The notes under the pieces are model-generated. The model was not told the origin of the DNA. It was given only the letters and a program-made list of their open reading frames with translations, and did not search any database. A DNA stretch of 64,000 bases. Source: Betaproteobacteria bacterium GR16-43 (GTDB lineage Bacteria; Pseudomonadota; Gammaproteobacteria; Burkholderiales; Usitatibacteraceae). The stretch spans positions 2,170,001 to 2,234,000 of the forward strand of contig CP019169.1 in the NCBI GenBank assembly GCA_001953215.1. The letters run 5' to 3'. This document shows, one piece after another, positions 36,281 to 44,710 of the stretch (position 1 is its first letter; the number at the start of each line of letters is the position of its first letter). The position numbers and the translations under genes were made by a program.

Positions 36281-37655
36281 GCCGCTCGCGTTCGCGCTCG
36301 CCGCGGTGCTGCTCGCCGCGTGCGCGCCGCAATACACCTTGCCGCCGACCGACGTGCCCACCGGCATGGCCGTCGCGCCCGTGGCAAAGGATTGGTGGAA
36401 GGCGTTCCAGGATCCGGTGCTGGACCAAGCCATCGCCATGGCATTCACCGCGAGCCCGACACTCGAGGGGGCCGTGGCTCGCGTGGATGCGTCGCGCGCG
36501 CGGCTCGGCACCTCGCGTTCGTTCTACCTGCCTTCAGTGAACGCGCAGATGGGCGCTGGGCGGACCAAGCTTTCGCAGGACACCAACCCGCCACCGACTG
36601 GACCGTTCACCGCGTACTCGGCCGCGCTCGCCGCTTCGTGGGAGGTCGATCTCTGGGGCCGCATCCGCAACGAGGTTGCCGCGTCCGAATCCGATCTCCT
36701 CGCGTCGACCTATGGACGTGACGCGGTGGAACTCGAGCTCGCCTCGCAGGTGGCGCTCTCGTACTTCCTCATCCGCTCCCTCGACGCGCAGCTCGACGTC
36801 GCGCGCAGGACGCTCGAATCGCGGGCCGCATCGTATGACCTGCGCCTGAAGCGCTTCACGCGCGGCATCACCTCGGAGCTCGACGTGCGCCAGGCCGAGA
36901 ACGAGCTCGCCACGGCGAAAGCGTCGATCCCCGACCTGCAGGAGTCGCTCTCGCGCGCCGAAGGCGCCTTCGCGACCTTGACCGGCATGTCCCCGCGCGA
37001 GCTCGTGCAGGGCGGCGTGGTGCGCGGCAAGGACATCGATGCGATCCCGGTTCCGCCCGCGCTGCCCGAAGGCATGCCCTCGGATCTCCTGCTGCGCCGT
37101 CCCGACATCCAGGAAGCGGAGCAGAACCTGCGCGCCACGCAGGCGCGCGTGGCCGGCGCGCGAGCCGCGTACTTCCCGGTGATCGGCCTCACCGGCAGCT
37201 ATGGCGGCGAGAGCGTTGCGTTCGGCGATCTTTTCTCGGGCCCCGCGCGCGCGTGGAGCTTCGTGGGTTCGCTTGCGATGCCGGTCTTCAACAGCGGCCG
37301 CACCGCCGCGCAGGTCGATCTTGCGAGCGCGAGCGAACGCGCCGCCGTGGCCGCCTATCGCGACACCGTGATCCGCGCGTTCTCGGAAGCGCGCACCGCG
37401 CTCACCGAGACCCGCCAGGCTTCGGAGCGCGTGTCGGCGCGGCAGCAATCGGTCGTCGCGTTGCGCCGCGCCTTGCGCCTTGCAACGCTTCGCTACGACA
37501 ACGGCTATTCAAGCTACCTCGACCTCCTCGACGCGGAGCGCCAGCTCTTCGCCGCCGAGCTCGCGGTGGCCGACGCGCAACGCCTGCAGCTCTCCGCCGC
37601 GGTGGATCTCTATCGCGCGCTGGGCGGCGGCTGGCAACCACCCCAGTCCAACTAG
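36273..37655 (+). CDS. Outer-membrane efflux channel, NodT/OprM family lipoprotein
   Basis: A 460-residue trimeric outer-membrane channel protein. The lipobox LLAAC places the lipidated cysteine at residue 17. Two OEP repeats are seen, with LAASWEVDLWGRIRNEVAAS in the first and FNSGRTAAQVDLASASERAA in the second, both typical of OprM-like proteins. The coding start overlaps the pump's last eight bases. It completes the tripartite pump. Confidence 0.94.
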   Translation: MTRPLAFALAAVLLAACAPQYTLPPTDVPTGMAVAPVAKDWWKAFQDPVLDQAIAMAFTASPTLEGAVARVDASRARLGTSRSFYLPSVNAQMGAGRTKLSQDTNPPPTGPFTAYSAALAASWEVDLWGRIRNEVAASESDLLASTYGRDAVELELASQVALSYFLIRSLDAQLDVARRTLESRAASYDLRLKRFTRGITSELDVRQAENELATAKASIPDLQESLSRAEGAFATLTGMSPRELVQGGVVRGKDIDAIPVPPALPEGMPSDLLLRRPDIQEAEQNLRATQARVAGARAAYFPVIGLTGSYGGESVAFGDLFSGPARAWSFVGSLAMPVFNSGRTAAQVDLASASERAAVAAYRDTVIRAFSEARTALTETRQASERVSARQQSVVALRRALRLATLRYDNGYSSYLDLLDAERQLFAAELAVADAQRLQLSAAVDLYRALGGGWQPPQSN

Positions 37656-37667
37656 CCCGGAGGAAAC

Positions 37668-38264
37668 ATGTTCAACGCCCGCATTGCATTCGCTACCGCC
37701 GCCGCGGCCCTCGTCCTCGCCGCGTGCTCGAGCACGTCCCTCAAGGATTCCTGGAAGGACCCGGCCTTCACCGGACCGACCTACAAGCAGGTCCTCGTCC
37801 TCGGCGTGACCCAGAGCGATTCGGCGCGCCGCGTCTTCGAGGACGGATTCGCGAACGCGCTGAGGGCGGTCGGCACCGGAGCGACCTCGAGCTACAACAC
37901 GCTCGCGGGCGGGGCCGTCTCCAACGTGCAGCTCTCCGACGCGTTGGCGAAGACCAACTCCGATGCGGCGCTCATCACGCGCGTGCTGCGCGTGAAGAAG
38001 GACGTGAGCGTCACGCCCGGGTTCGCGGGCCCCGGTTTCTACGGCCGCGGCTACGGCGGCTACTACGGCGGCGCGTGGGCCTCGGCCCCCGACGTGAACA
38101 TCTACGACGTGATCACGATCGAATCGACGCTCTGGAACCTGAAGGCCGACAAGCCGGTATGGTCGGCCACGAGCGAGGTGACCGAGCCGGCGAGCGTGGC
38201 GAAGGCGACCGAGGAACTCGCGAAAGTGCTGATCGGGAAGATGAAGGCCGACGGCGTGATCTGA
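37668..38264 (+). CDS. DUF4136-like lipoprotein
   Basis: A 198-residue predicted lipoprotein with lipobox LVLAAC (cysteine 20). The body reads like the DUF4136 group: KDSWKDPAFTGPTYKQVLVLG near the start, a Gly/Tyr-rich loop (FYGRGYGGYYGG) in the middle and VWSATSEVTEPASVAKATEEL near the end. The family's function is unknown. It is 12 bases after the channel gene, with an AGGAAA ribosome site, and so belongs to the efflux operon. An envelope accessory role is plausible but not shown. Confidence 0.7.
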   Translation: MFNARIAFATAAAALVLAACSSTSLKDSWKDPAFTGPTYKQVLVLGVTQSDSARRVFEDGFANALRAVGTGATSSYNTLAGGAVSNVQLSDALAKTNSDAALITRVLRVKKDVSVTPGFAGPGFYGRGYGGYYGGAWASAPDVNIYDVITIESTLWNLKADKPVWSATSEVTEPASVAKATEELAKVLIGKMKADGVI

Positions 38265-38276
38265 CGCGCAGCGCCC

Positions 38277-39065
38277 GTGACCTGGAAGCTCACCGGCGCG
38301 CAGTGGCGCTACTGCGCGAAGGTCGGCATCGCGGCGGCCCTGGGTTACCTCCTGACCCAGGGCAACTTCAACCAGTACTCGGTCTATAGCGCCTTCACGG
38401 CCTCGCTGATCGTCGGCACCAGCGTCGGCGAGGACCTCGACACGTCGGCCAACCGCGTGAAGGGCACGCTGGTCGGCATGATCGCGGCGATCCTCACCAC
38501 GCTTGCCCTGGGGCCGAATTTCTGGACGGTGGGCGTGTCCGTGTCGCTCACGGCGCTGATCGCGCTCGGGGCCGGGTGGGGCGTGCCGGTGGCGCGCGTC
38601 GGGGTGACGATCGCCATCATCACGCTCGCGATGCACGATGCGGATGCGCTGGAATACGACGCGATGCGCTTCCTCAACACGGGCGTCGGGATCGTCGTGG
38701 GGCTCGCCGTGAGCTTCTTCGTCTGGCCGGTGCACGGCCGGCAGGAGCTGGCGCGCACGACGTCCGAAGTGATCACCGCCGCGACCAACCTGCTCGATGG
38801 CGTGGAGAAGGGCCTGCCGTTGCGGCCGCTGGAGGGCAAGCTGCACGACGCGCTCTCCGCGCTCGTGAAGTCGTGGCGCGATGCGGAGCGCGAACGGGTG
38901 ATGTCGCGGGTGGAGCGGATCCTGGGCGTGGAACCGGGGCCCATCGAGCTCGCGATGCGCGTGGGCCTCGATGTCCTCGTCTACGCGATGAGGGAGCCCG
39001 ACGGGGGCTCCCTCGAAGGCCTGCGGCTGCGCCTCGAAGAGCTCGGGAGAACCGTCCCGAAGTAG
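38277..39065 (+). CDS. FUSC family inner-membrane protein (aromatic-acid exporter-like)
   Basis: The 262-residue protein has an N-terminal set of five or six hydrophobic segments, with FUSC-like YSVYSAFTASLIVGTSVGEDLDTSANRVKGTLVG at its core, then a soluble C-terminal half. It is about half the length of AaeB-type exporters and resembles the short FUSC/ArAE form. The start is GTG, 12 bases after the lipoprotein gene. It ends the efflux operon and is convergent with the SYLF gene seven bases away. Export of an aromatic or weak-acid compound is inference. Confidence 0.75.
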   Translation: MTWKLTGAQWRYCAKVGIAAALGYLLTQGNFNQYSVYSAFTASLIVGTSVGEDLDTSANRVKGTLVGMIAAILTTLALGPNFWTVGVSVSLTALIALGAGWGVPVARVGVTIAIITLAMHDADALEYDAMRFLNTGVGIVVGLAVSFFVWPVHGRQELARTTSEVITAATNLLDGVEKGLPLRPLEGKLHDALSALVKSWRDAERERVMSRVERILGVEPGPIELAMRVGLDVLVYAMREPDGGSLEGLRLRLEELGRTVPK

Positions 39066-39072
39066 CGCGGCG

Positions 39073-39639
39073 CTACGCCTTGGGCTTGTACTTGAACTTC
39101 TGCCCGCTGATGCTGGCCTCGTACATCAGGCCGCCCTTGGCGATCGTGAAGGTCGCCATTCCCTTGTTGTACTTTCCGGCCGCGACCGCATCGTTCTTCC
39201 CGGCGCTGGCACCCGCCGACGAGCCCCCCGTGCTGCCCTTGGCGCTGGCCGCCGCGGTGATCGCGACGGCCGAGGCTTCGGCACCGAACTCGAAGTTGCC
39301 GCCGGTGAACTCCTTGTACGAGCGCTCGTCCTGGAAGAACACGATCTGGCTGTAGCCCTGTCCGCCGAGCTGCAGCCCCACGCTCAACTGCGTCATCGAC
39401 GTGTCGCCGACGTACTGGCCCTGGGCGTAGACGCGGCCCTTGCCGTACGCGCCGCCCACGCCCACGCCGCCCTTCCCGATGTTCGGGAAGACCGCGTAGC
39501 CGTAGGCGGTGTCGAAGAACGTGGCGCTCTGTCCGGCCTTCTTGAAGAGGTTGACCGTGTCGCTGTACGAATCCGCATGCGACGCGAGGGGTGCCGCGAG
39601 CGCCAGCAATGCGGCGAGTGTTGCGAGAATGCGTTTCAT
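39073..39639 (-). CDS. Exported SYLF (Ysc84-type) lipid-binding protein
   Basis: A 188-residue periplasmic protein with a signal peptide (MKRILATLAALLALAAPLASHA). The SYLF domain shows YGYAVFPNIGKGGVGVGGAYG and YSQIVFFQDERSYKEFTGGNFEFGA. A Ser/Gly/Ala-rich loop interrupts it (SAKGSTGGSSAGASAG). SYLF domains bind phosphoinositides in eukaryotes; bacterial roles are unclear. A strong AAAGGAGG site precedes the ATG. It lies 14 bases after the antiporter gene on the same strand. Confidence 0.85.
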   Translation of the reverse strand: MKRILATLAALLALAAPLASHADSYSDTVNLFKKAGQSATFFDTAYGYAVFPNIGKGGVGVGGAYGKGRVYAQGQYVGDTSMTQLSVGLQLGGQGYSQIVFFQDERSYKEFTGGNFEFGAEASAVAITAAASAKGSTGGSSAGASAGKNDAVAAGKYNKGMATFTIAKGGLMYEASISGQKFKYKPKA

Positions 39640-39653
39640 GATGAAGCCTCCTT

Positions 39654-41354
39654 TCAACTGGCGAGCACCATTGCGAAGTATCCGAACACCGTGATCAGCA
39701 CCCCCGAGACTGCATAGCCCACCGGGAATCCGATCCAAGGCACGGAGCTATTGATCTCGTGGGCGGCCTCGCGACACGGCCCGGAATGGCTGCGCGCACC
39801 CGCCACCCCACCCATCAGCACCGCCGCGTTGATCTTGAAGAAGTGGTAGCCAATGGCCCACACCACGATCGGCGGGATGCTGCAGGCGATGAAGCCCACG
39901 ATGAAGATTTTGAGTGCGATCGCGCCGGTAAGTTGCGTCAGCAGCGAATTTCCGGAGTTGATCCCCACGATGCACACGAAGACGATGAGGCCCATGTCCT
40001 CGAGGATGTTCCTCGCGGCGTTCGGCGTGTTGCCGAAGAAGCGCAGCCGCGACTGGAGCGAGGACACGATCACGCCGGCCACCAGCAGCCCGCCCGCGTT
40101 GCCCAGGCCCACTTGCGAGCCGAAGGCCGGGAACTGGATCAGGCCGATCAGGAAGCCGAGGATCATGCCGATCGAGAGCGTCAGCAAATCGGTGGCGCTG
40201 CTCGGGCGCGCGATGCGGCCGACCATGTCACCCACGCGCTGCACGGCGCTCTTCAGGCCCGCGACGAACACCACGTCCATGCGCTCGAGCTTCATCTCGG
40301 GCGCCAGCGGGATCGGATTGCCGGCGCGCTCGACCTTCGTGATCTGGAGCTGGCCCGCCGCGTCCGTGTTGCGGAACTCCTTCAGCGGCTTGTCGATGAA
40401 ATCCTTGTTGGTGACGAGGATCTCGGCCTGGTCGAGCGGAATGTTCAGCACCTTCGGATCGTCGGCCTCGGGGCCGATGAGTCCCATCTTGTCGGTGAGC
40501 GCGGCGCGCGTGCCGCCGAGGGCGATCGAGTCGCCTTTCTTGAGCACCAGGTCCGGTTCCGCGCCGAGCAGCTCGTTGCCGCGCCTCACGTTCACGATTC
40601 GGTACTCCGGGTTCTCGGCCCGGAATTCCTTGATGCTCTTGCCGTCCCACTTCGCGTTCTCGAGCGTGTACGCCCGCAGGCTGAACTGCTGGTAGCCCGT
40701 GAGGCCTTCGCCGTCGGCGCTCTTCACGCCGAACTTCTCCTCGTACTCCTTCGCTGCGGCGCGCGCATCGACGCCCCACCACTTCGGCAGGTACTTGCAG
40801 ATGAGGATGATGCCGACCGTGCCCCAGATGTACGTGATGCCATAGGACAGCGCGATCATCGCGGAGACCGACTCCGCGGTCTGCCCCGCCGCGAGCTTCA
40901 CCGCGCCCTGCGTCACCGCCTGTTCGGCCGAGCCGATCGCCGCGGACATCGTCTGCGAGCCCGCGAGCATGCCGCCCGCGGCACCCATCGGCAGGTCCGT
41001 CAGTTTCGCGCCGACCACCACCAGCACGAGGCCCACGATGCTCGAGACCACCGCGAGGAAAGTGAACTTGAGCCCGTCACCCTTCAGGCTGTTGATGAAC
41101 GAGGGACCGACGCGCAGGCCCACGCCGTACATGAACAGATAGTAGAAGAGGCTCTTGGCGAAGTTGTTCAACTCGAGCTTCACGCCATAAACCGACGCCC
41201 ACACCGAGAGCGCGCAGCCCACGACGATCGAGGCCGCGACGGCGCCCAGCCCGTAGCCCTTGATCGAGAACTTGCCGATCCATACCGCGAGCCCGACCGT
41301 GACGAACAGCAGCATGAACGGATTGGCAGCAAGGAACTTGAAAAGCGAATCCAT
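39654..41354 (-). CDS. AspT/YidE-type amino-acid antiporter (AAE family)
   Basis: The 566-residue transporter has two blocks of five or so hydrophobic helices (residues 10-180 and 395-565) on either side of a cytoplasmic region. That region carries two TrkA-C-like units (IVNVRRGNELLGAEPDL and ITKVERAGNPIPLAPEM). This is the layout of the aspartate:alanine exchanger AspT and E. coli YbjL/YidE. Conserved GGMLAGSQTMSAAIGSAEQA and GGVAGARSHSGPCREAA are substrate-site motifs. It follows the decarboxylase gene by 44 bases. Its exchange substrate is probably the decarboxylase's amino acid and amine product, by analogy with known pairs. Confidence 0.85.
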   Translation of the reverse strand: MDSLFKFLAANPFMLLFVTVGLAVWIGKFSIKGYGLGAVAASIVVGCALSVWASVYGVKLELNNFAKSLFYYLFMYGVGLRVGPSFINSLKGDGLKFTFLAVVSSIVGLVLVVVGAKLTDLPMGAAGGMLAGSQTMSAAIGSAEQAVTQGAVKLAAGQTAESVSAMIALSYGITYIWGTVGIILICKYLPKWWGVDARAAAKEYEEKFGVKSADGEGLTGYQQFSLRAYTLENAKWDGKSIKEFRAENPEYRIVNVRRGNELLGAEPDLVLKKGDSIALGGTRAALTDKMGLIGPEADDPKVLNIPLDQAEILVTNKDFIDKPLKEFRNTDAAGQLQITKVERAGNPIPLAPEMKLERMDVVFVAGLKSAVQRVGDMVGRIARPSSATDLLTLSIGMILGFLIGLIQFPAFGSQVGLGNAGGLLVAGVIVSSLQSRLRFFGNTPNAARNILEDMGLIVFVCIVGINSGNSLLTQLTGAIALKIFIVGFIACSIPPIVVWAIGYHFFKINAAVLMGGVAGARSHSGPCREAAHEINSSVPWIGFPVGYAVSGVLITVFGYFAMVLAS

Positions 41355-41398
41355 GGCGATGCCCCCTCTTTAAAAGTTGCGTGACGTTCTTATTGGCC

Positions 41399-44206
41399 TT
41401 ATTTGCGCGCTTTCTTCGCCTTCCGTGCCGCCGCCTTCTTCGCCGGCCGCGCCTTCGCGGCAGCCGCCTTCCGCCCGGACTTGTCCCCCACCGCCGATGG
41501 CGAGATGAGCTTCAGCCCCAGGTTCTTGTCGTATCCGTGGATCTCCTTCACGTCGAGCTTGCGCATGAACTCGATCGTGTCGGGCTTGATCACCTGGCCC
41601 GGCACCATGATCGGGAAGCCCGGCGGGTAGGGGATCACGAAGTTCGCGGAGATGAGGGGCGGGCCCGAGCGGGCTCTCTTGTCGGCTTCGGCGCTGAAGA
41701 GCTTCACGTGCTCGCAGCCGTCGTGGTCGTAGGCCATGTAGAAGGCCTCGCGCATGTGGCCCTCGAGCGTGGTGCCCTTCGGGTTGTCGCGGAACTTGTC
41801 GTGGAAGTAGCTGAAGTTGGGCAGGTTGGGCACGTCCTCGACCAGCGACTTCACGCGCGCGGCGAAGTTCTTGCGCGTCATTTCGTCGCCGTTGGCGAGC
41901 GTGTCGTCGACCTTCTTCGCGATCTCGACCAGCACCTTCATCAGGTTCGCGATGTCGCTGCGCGTGTTGTTGATGTTGGTCTGGAAGAGCACGGAGTTGC
42001 GCGACGTCTTGTTCAACTGGATGCCGTACTCGGCGGCGAGGATGCCCTTGAATTGCGTGCCGTCGAAGCCGGCCGTGCCGCACATGAGTGTCAAGCGCGT
42101 CGGATCGAGCACGAATTCGTCTTCGCGGTTCGACTTCACCGCGTCCATCCAGGTGATGCCGTCCGCGATGTGGTCCTTCAACCCGGACGGACGGAATTCG
42201 GACGGCACCATTTCCTCGACCGAAAGCATGCGGAAATACTTCGAGACCAGCGGGTGGTTGTTCACGCTGCGGCGCAGCTCGAGCGCGAGCTGGATCGAGC
42301 GCATCACCAGCTCGTAGCCCTCCAGCTCCATCTGCCGGCGCGCGATGTCGAGCGAGGCGATGATCTGCTGGTTGGGCGACGTCGACGCGTGCGTGAACAC
42401 CGACTCGTGGAAGCTCTCGATGACGGTGTGGAACTCCTCGTCGCCCACGTGGATCTGCGAGCCTTGCCGCAGGGCCGACATCGACTTGTGCGTCGAGGTC
42501 GTCGAGTAGATGCGCAGCTTCACCTTCTTCGGGTCGGGAATGAGCTGCGTGTCCAGCAGGCGCTTGTCCTTCGGATTGAGGTCCTTGCCGAACTTGGCCG
42601 CCTGCGCCTTGTAGGCCTCGGCGTAGGCCGGATCCTTGAACGCCTTCTTCAGCTCGTCGCGCGCGCCCATGCCGGTGCGCGCGCGATAGAAGGGCGAGAA
42701 CCGCGCGAAGCCGAACCACGCCTCGTCCCACAGGAAGATCAGGTCCGGCTTGATGGCCAGGCACTCTTCCATCACGCGCTTCGTGTTGTAGACGTGGCCG
42801 TCGAAGGTGCAGTTGGTGAGGATCACCATCTTCACCTTGTTCAGGCGGCCCGCGGCCTTGAGTTCCAGCAGCGCCTTCTTGATCTCGCGGATCGGCACGC
42901 CGCCGTACATCGAGTACTCCGTCATCGGGAACGCTTCGACGTAGTACGGTTGCGCCCCGGCGATCACGCAGCCGTAGTGGTGCGACTTGTGGCAGTTGCG
43001 GTCCACGATCACGATGTCGCCGGGCTGGAGCAGCGCCTGCTCCACCATCTTGTTGGATGTGGACGTGCCGTTCGTGACCCAGAACACGTGGTCGCAGCCG
43101 AAGGCCCGGGCCGCCAGCTCCTGGCCGACCTTGATGTTGCCCGTGGGCTCGAGCAGCGAATCGAGGCCGCCGCTGGTGGCCGACGATTCGGCGAGGAAGA
43201 GCGTGGGCCCGTAGAACTCGCCCATGTCGCGGATCCAGTTGGACTTGAAGATCGACTTGCCCCGCGCGACCGGCAGCGCGTGGAAGGTGCCGACCGGCTT
43301 CTGCGCGTACTTCTTCAGGTTGTCGAAGAACGGAGTCTGGTAGCGGTCCTGCACGCCCTGCAGGATCGAGAGGTGGATCTCCAGCGGCTCCTCGACGTCA
43401 TAGAAGATGCGGTTGATGCAGTCGGAGCCCGGGTCGGCCGCGATGGCCTCGGCATTGCGGTCCGAGAGCAGGAAGATGTCCAGCTCGGGACGGATCTTCT
43501 TGATGGCCTGGGCCAGGCGCACGCCGTAGTCGTGTGGCGCGAGGTCGTCGGCCTTGATGTTCAGGTACGCCATCAGGAACTGGCGCATCACCGGCGCGTT
43601 GTGCGTGGAGGCGAACGGGAAGCCGTCATAGATGAGGACGGACTGCACGTTCGTGTTGAGCATCGCGCCGAGGACCGCATCTTCGAAGTTGCCGACGATC
43701 ACCGGCTCGTAGATGAAGGCGTCCAGGTTGCGGCGGAGCTTGCGCATGTTCTGGATGTGCGCCGGCCACTTCTGGCTGGGCGTTGGCGAAACCACCAGCA
43801 CCTCGAAGTACGGCCGCGCGCTCGGGTCGCCCGAGGCCGTGGGCATCTGGCGCTCGCCGCCGCCGGACTGGTCGTCCTCCGTCTCCCATTCGCTCGCCTC
43901 GGAGCGATAGGTCCGCGACATGAGCGAGGCGGAGATGCGCTGCACGATGCGCGCGGAGCCGACCGTGTCGTTGGCCTTGATGCGGTCGCGCATCGAATTG
44001 ACGAGGCGCGTGCCCGGATACGCCTGGAAGTCCTCGAACGGCAGCAGGTCCTTCAACGCGGCATGGACCGTCGCGCGCGAGGCGGCATCGGTCTTCGCGG
44101 CCCAGACCTGCACGGCGCGGCTCAGCTCACGCCAGCGGTCGAGGCGCGCTTCGGCACCGGAGAAGAAGTGGTCGATTCGGGAATTCGGTTGGCTTGCGGT
44201 AGGCAT
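41399..44206 (-). CDS. Orn/Lys/Arg-type PLP decarboxylase with Lys/Ala-rich C-terminal tail
   Basis: The 935-residue enzyme is a fold-type I decarboxylase of the arginine/lysine/ornithine group, yielding a diamine or agmatine and consuming a proton. The PLP lysine is residue 574 in TTSTHKSMSALRQGS. NGTSTSNKMVEQALLQPGD and FLWDEAWFGFARF (the aspartate that pairs with the pyridine nitrogen) are conserved. It is longer than E. coli LdcI or AdiA (715-756): an N-terminal helical extension of about 150 residues and a final 26-residue tail of lysine, arginine and alanine (AAKARPAKKAAARKAKKARK). The precise amino acid cannot be read off. It heads the decarboxylase-antiporter-SYLF operon. Confidence 0.88.
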   Translation of the reverse strand: MPTASQPNSRIDHFFSGAEARLDRWRELSRAVQVWAAKTDAASRATVHAALKDLLPFEDFQAYPGTRLVNSMRDRIKANDTVGSARIVQRISASLMSRTYRSEASEWETEDDQSGGGERQMPTASGDPSARPYFEVLVVSPTPSQKWPAHIQNMRKLRRNLDAFIYEPVIVGNFEDAVLGAMLNTNVQSVLIYDGFPFASTHNAPVMRQFLMAYLNIKADDLAPHDYGVRLAQAIKKIRPELDIFLLSDRNAEAIAADPGSDCINRIFYDVEEPLEIHLSILQGVQDRYQTPFFDNLKKYAQKPVGTFHALPVARGKSIFKSNWIRDMGEFYGPTLFLAESSATSGGLDSLLEPTGNIKVGQELAARAFGCDHVFWVTNGTSTSNKMVEQALLQPGDIVIVDRNCHKSHHYGCVIAGAQPYYVEAFPMTEYSMYGGVPIREIKKALLELKAAGRLNKVKMVILTNCTFDGHVYNTKRVMEECLAIKPDLIFLWDEAWFGFARFSPFYRARTGMGARDELKKAFKDPAYAEAYKAQAAKFGKDLNPKDKRLLDTQLIPDPKKVKLRIYSTTSTHKSMSALRQGSQIHVGDEEFHTVIESFHESVFTHASTSPNQQIIASLDIARRQMELEGYELVMRSIQLALELRRSVNNHPLVSKYFRMLSVEEMVPSEFRPSGLKDHIADGITWMDAVKSNREDEFVLDPTRLTLMCGTAGFDGTQFKGILAAEYGIQLNKTSRNSVLFQTNINNTRSDIANLMKVLVEIAKKVDDTLANGDEMTRKNFAARVKSLVEDVPNLPNFSYFHDKFRDNPKGTTLEGHMREAFYMAYDHDGCEHVKLFSAEADKRARSGPPLISANFVIPYPPGFPIMVPGQVIKPDTIEFMRKLDVKEIHGYDKNLGLKLISPSAVGDKSGRKAAAAKARPAKKAAARKAKKARK

Positions 44207-44465
44207 GACGCGTCTCCGTGACAAGGACGACGCAATCCTCCTACAACGAAATTCCCCGCCCAATTGACCTTTAGGGCAGGCGGAGCCTCCCCCTGGGGCA
44301 AAGGGCACTTAACGCCTGTTTCCCCTCAAAGCCGCGTTATTTCCCCGGCAGGGATCCCGCCGATCCAGCATCCATGCGGGTTCGCGGGAATATTGCTCAA
44401 AAGTTACGCAAGAACCCGCTTTATCCCGTTGAATCGCCAGCAATAAAAAAGATTTTATTTTGTTC

Positions 44466-44494
44466 TTGCGTCGCCCCCGGCCATTTACTAGACT
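44466..44494 (+). promoter_or_regulatory. Candidate nrdAB promoter
   Basis: TTGCGT (44466-44471), a 17-base spacer and TAGACT (44489-44494) form a weak sigma-70-like promoter, with an A+T-rich stretch just upstream. The -10 lies inside the first NrdR-box-like site, as expected for a repressor that blocks polymerase. Evidence is sequence similarity only. Confidence 0.35.
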
Positions 44495-44532
44495 TTGTGC
44501 CGGTGACGTGGGAATGCCACTAGATGTTGTGG
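44485..44532 (+). promoter_or_regulatory. Pair of NrdR-box-like sites
   Basis: Two 16-base sites, TTACTAGACTTTGTGC (44485-44500) and CCACTAGATGTTGTGG (44517-44532), resemble the NrdR consensus ACACTATATATTGTGT, from memory, at about 11 and 12-13 positions. Their starts are 32 bases apart, close to three helical turns, which is the known spacing of paired NrdR boxes. NrdR is the ATP/dATP-sensing repressor of ribonucleotide reductase genes. Confidence 0.6.
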
Positions 44533-44549
44533 ATTTCCTGTCGAGTGAA

Positions 44550-44597
44550 TGTGGATAAGGGGGGTGAAAACCCCGGGAAAAGACCGCCTTATCCACA
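44550..44597. promoter_or_regulatory. Inverted pair of consensus DnaA boxes
   Basis: TGTGGATAA (44550-44558) and TTATCCACA (44589-44597) are perfect DnaA boxes in opposite orientation, part of an 11-bp perfect inverted repeat. A weaker box (TGTGGATTT, 44528-44536) overlaps the second NrdR-like site. DnaA control of nrdAB is known in E. coli. In RNA the same repeat would form a hairpin in the nrdA leader. Confidence 0.65.
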
Positions 44598-44605
44598 ACA
44601 AGATC

Positions 44606-44683
44606 ATGGACTTAGAGCGGCTCTCCGAAGCCGCCCGTCAAAAAGACCGCCGACCGGGTCCCAGCGTGCCCCGGGAAGCCTGA
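44606..44683 (+). other. Possible short leader open frame before nrdA
   Basis: An ATG at 44606 opens a 25-codon frame (MDLERLSEAARQKDRR...) ending TGA at 44681-44683, 27 bases before nrdA. No convincing ribosome site precedes it and no attenuator-like structure follows. It is recorded only because it lies in the predicted leader. Confidence 0.15.
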
Positions 44684-44710
44684 AAACAGAGACATTTAAG
44701 GAGACGACCC

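Larger units (their letters stand above)
44207..44710. other. 504-base regulatory spacer between the decarboxylase gene and nrdA
   Basis: This stretch separates two divergent genes. Its first half (44207-44440) shows no gene or motif I can name apart from the decarboxylase promoter it must hold. Around 44448-44464 it becomes A+T-rich (AATAAAAAAGATTTTATT). From 44485 to 44597 it carries the NrdR-like and DnaA-like sites listed separately. A 25-codon open frame (44606-44683) follows, then AAGGAG at 44698-44703 as the nrdA ribosome site. Confidence 0.6.

Noticed and set aside
31880-36511. Very long open frame on the minus strand opposite the RND efflux genes
   Set aside because: It mirrors a high-G+C coding strand and its product is His/Arg/Asp-rich low complexity. 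The plus strand carries clear adaptor, pump and channel proteins.
44528-44597. Cluster of DnaA boxes as a replication origin
   Set aside because: Only two perfect boxes and one weak one are present, with no dnaA/dnaN genes and no long A+T-rich unwinding region. Control of nrdAB fits better.
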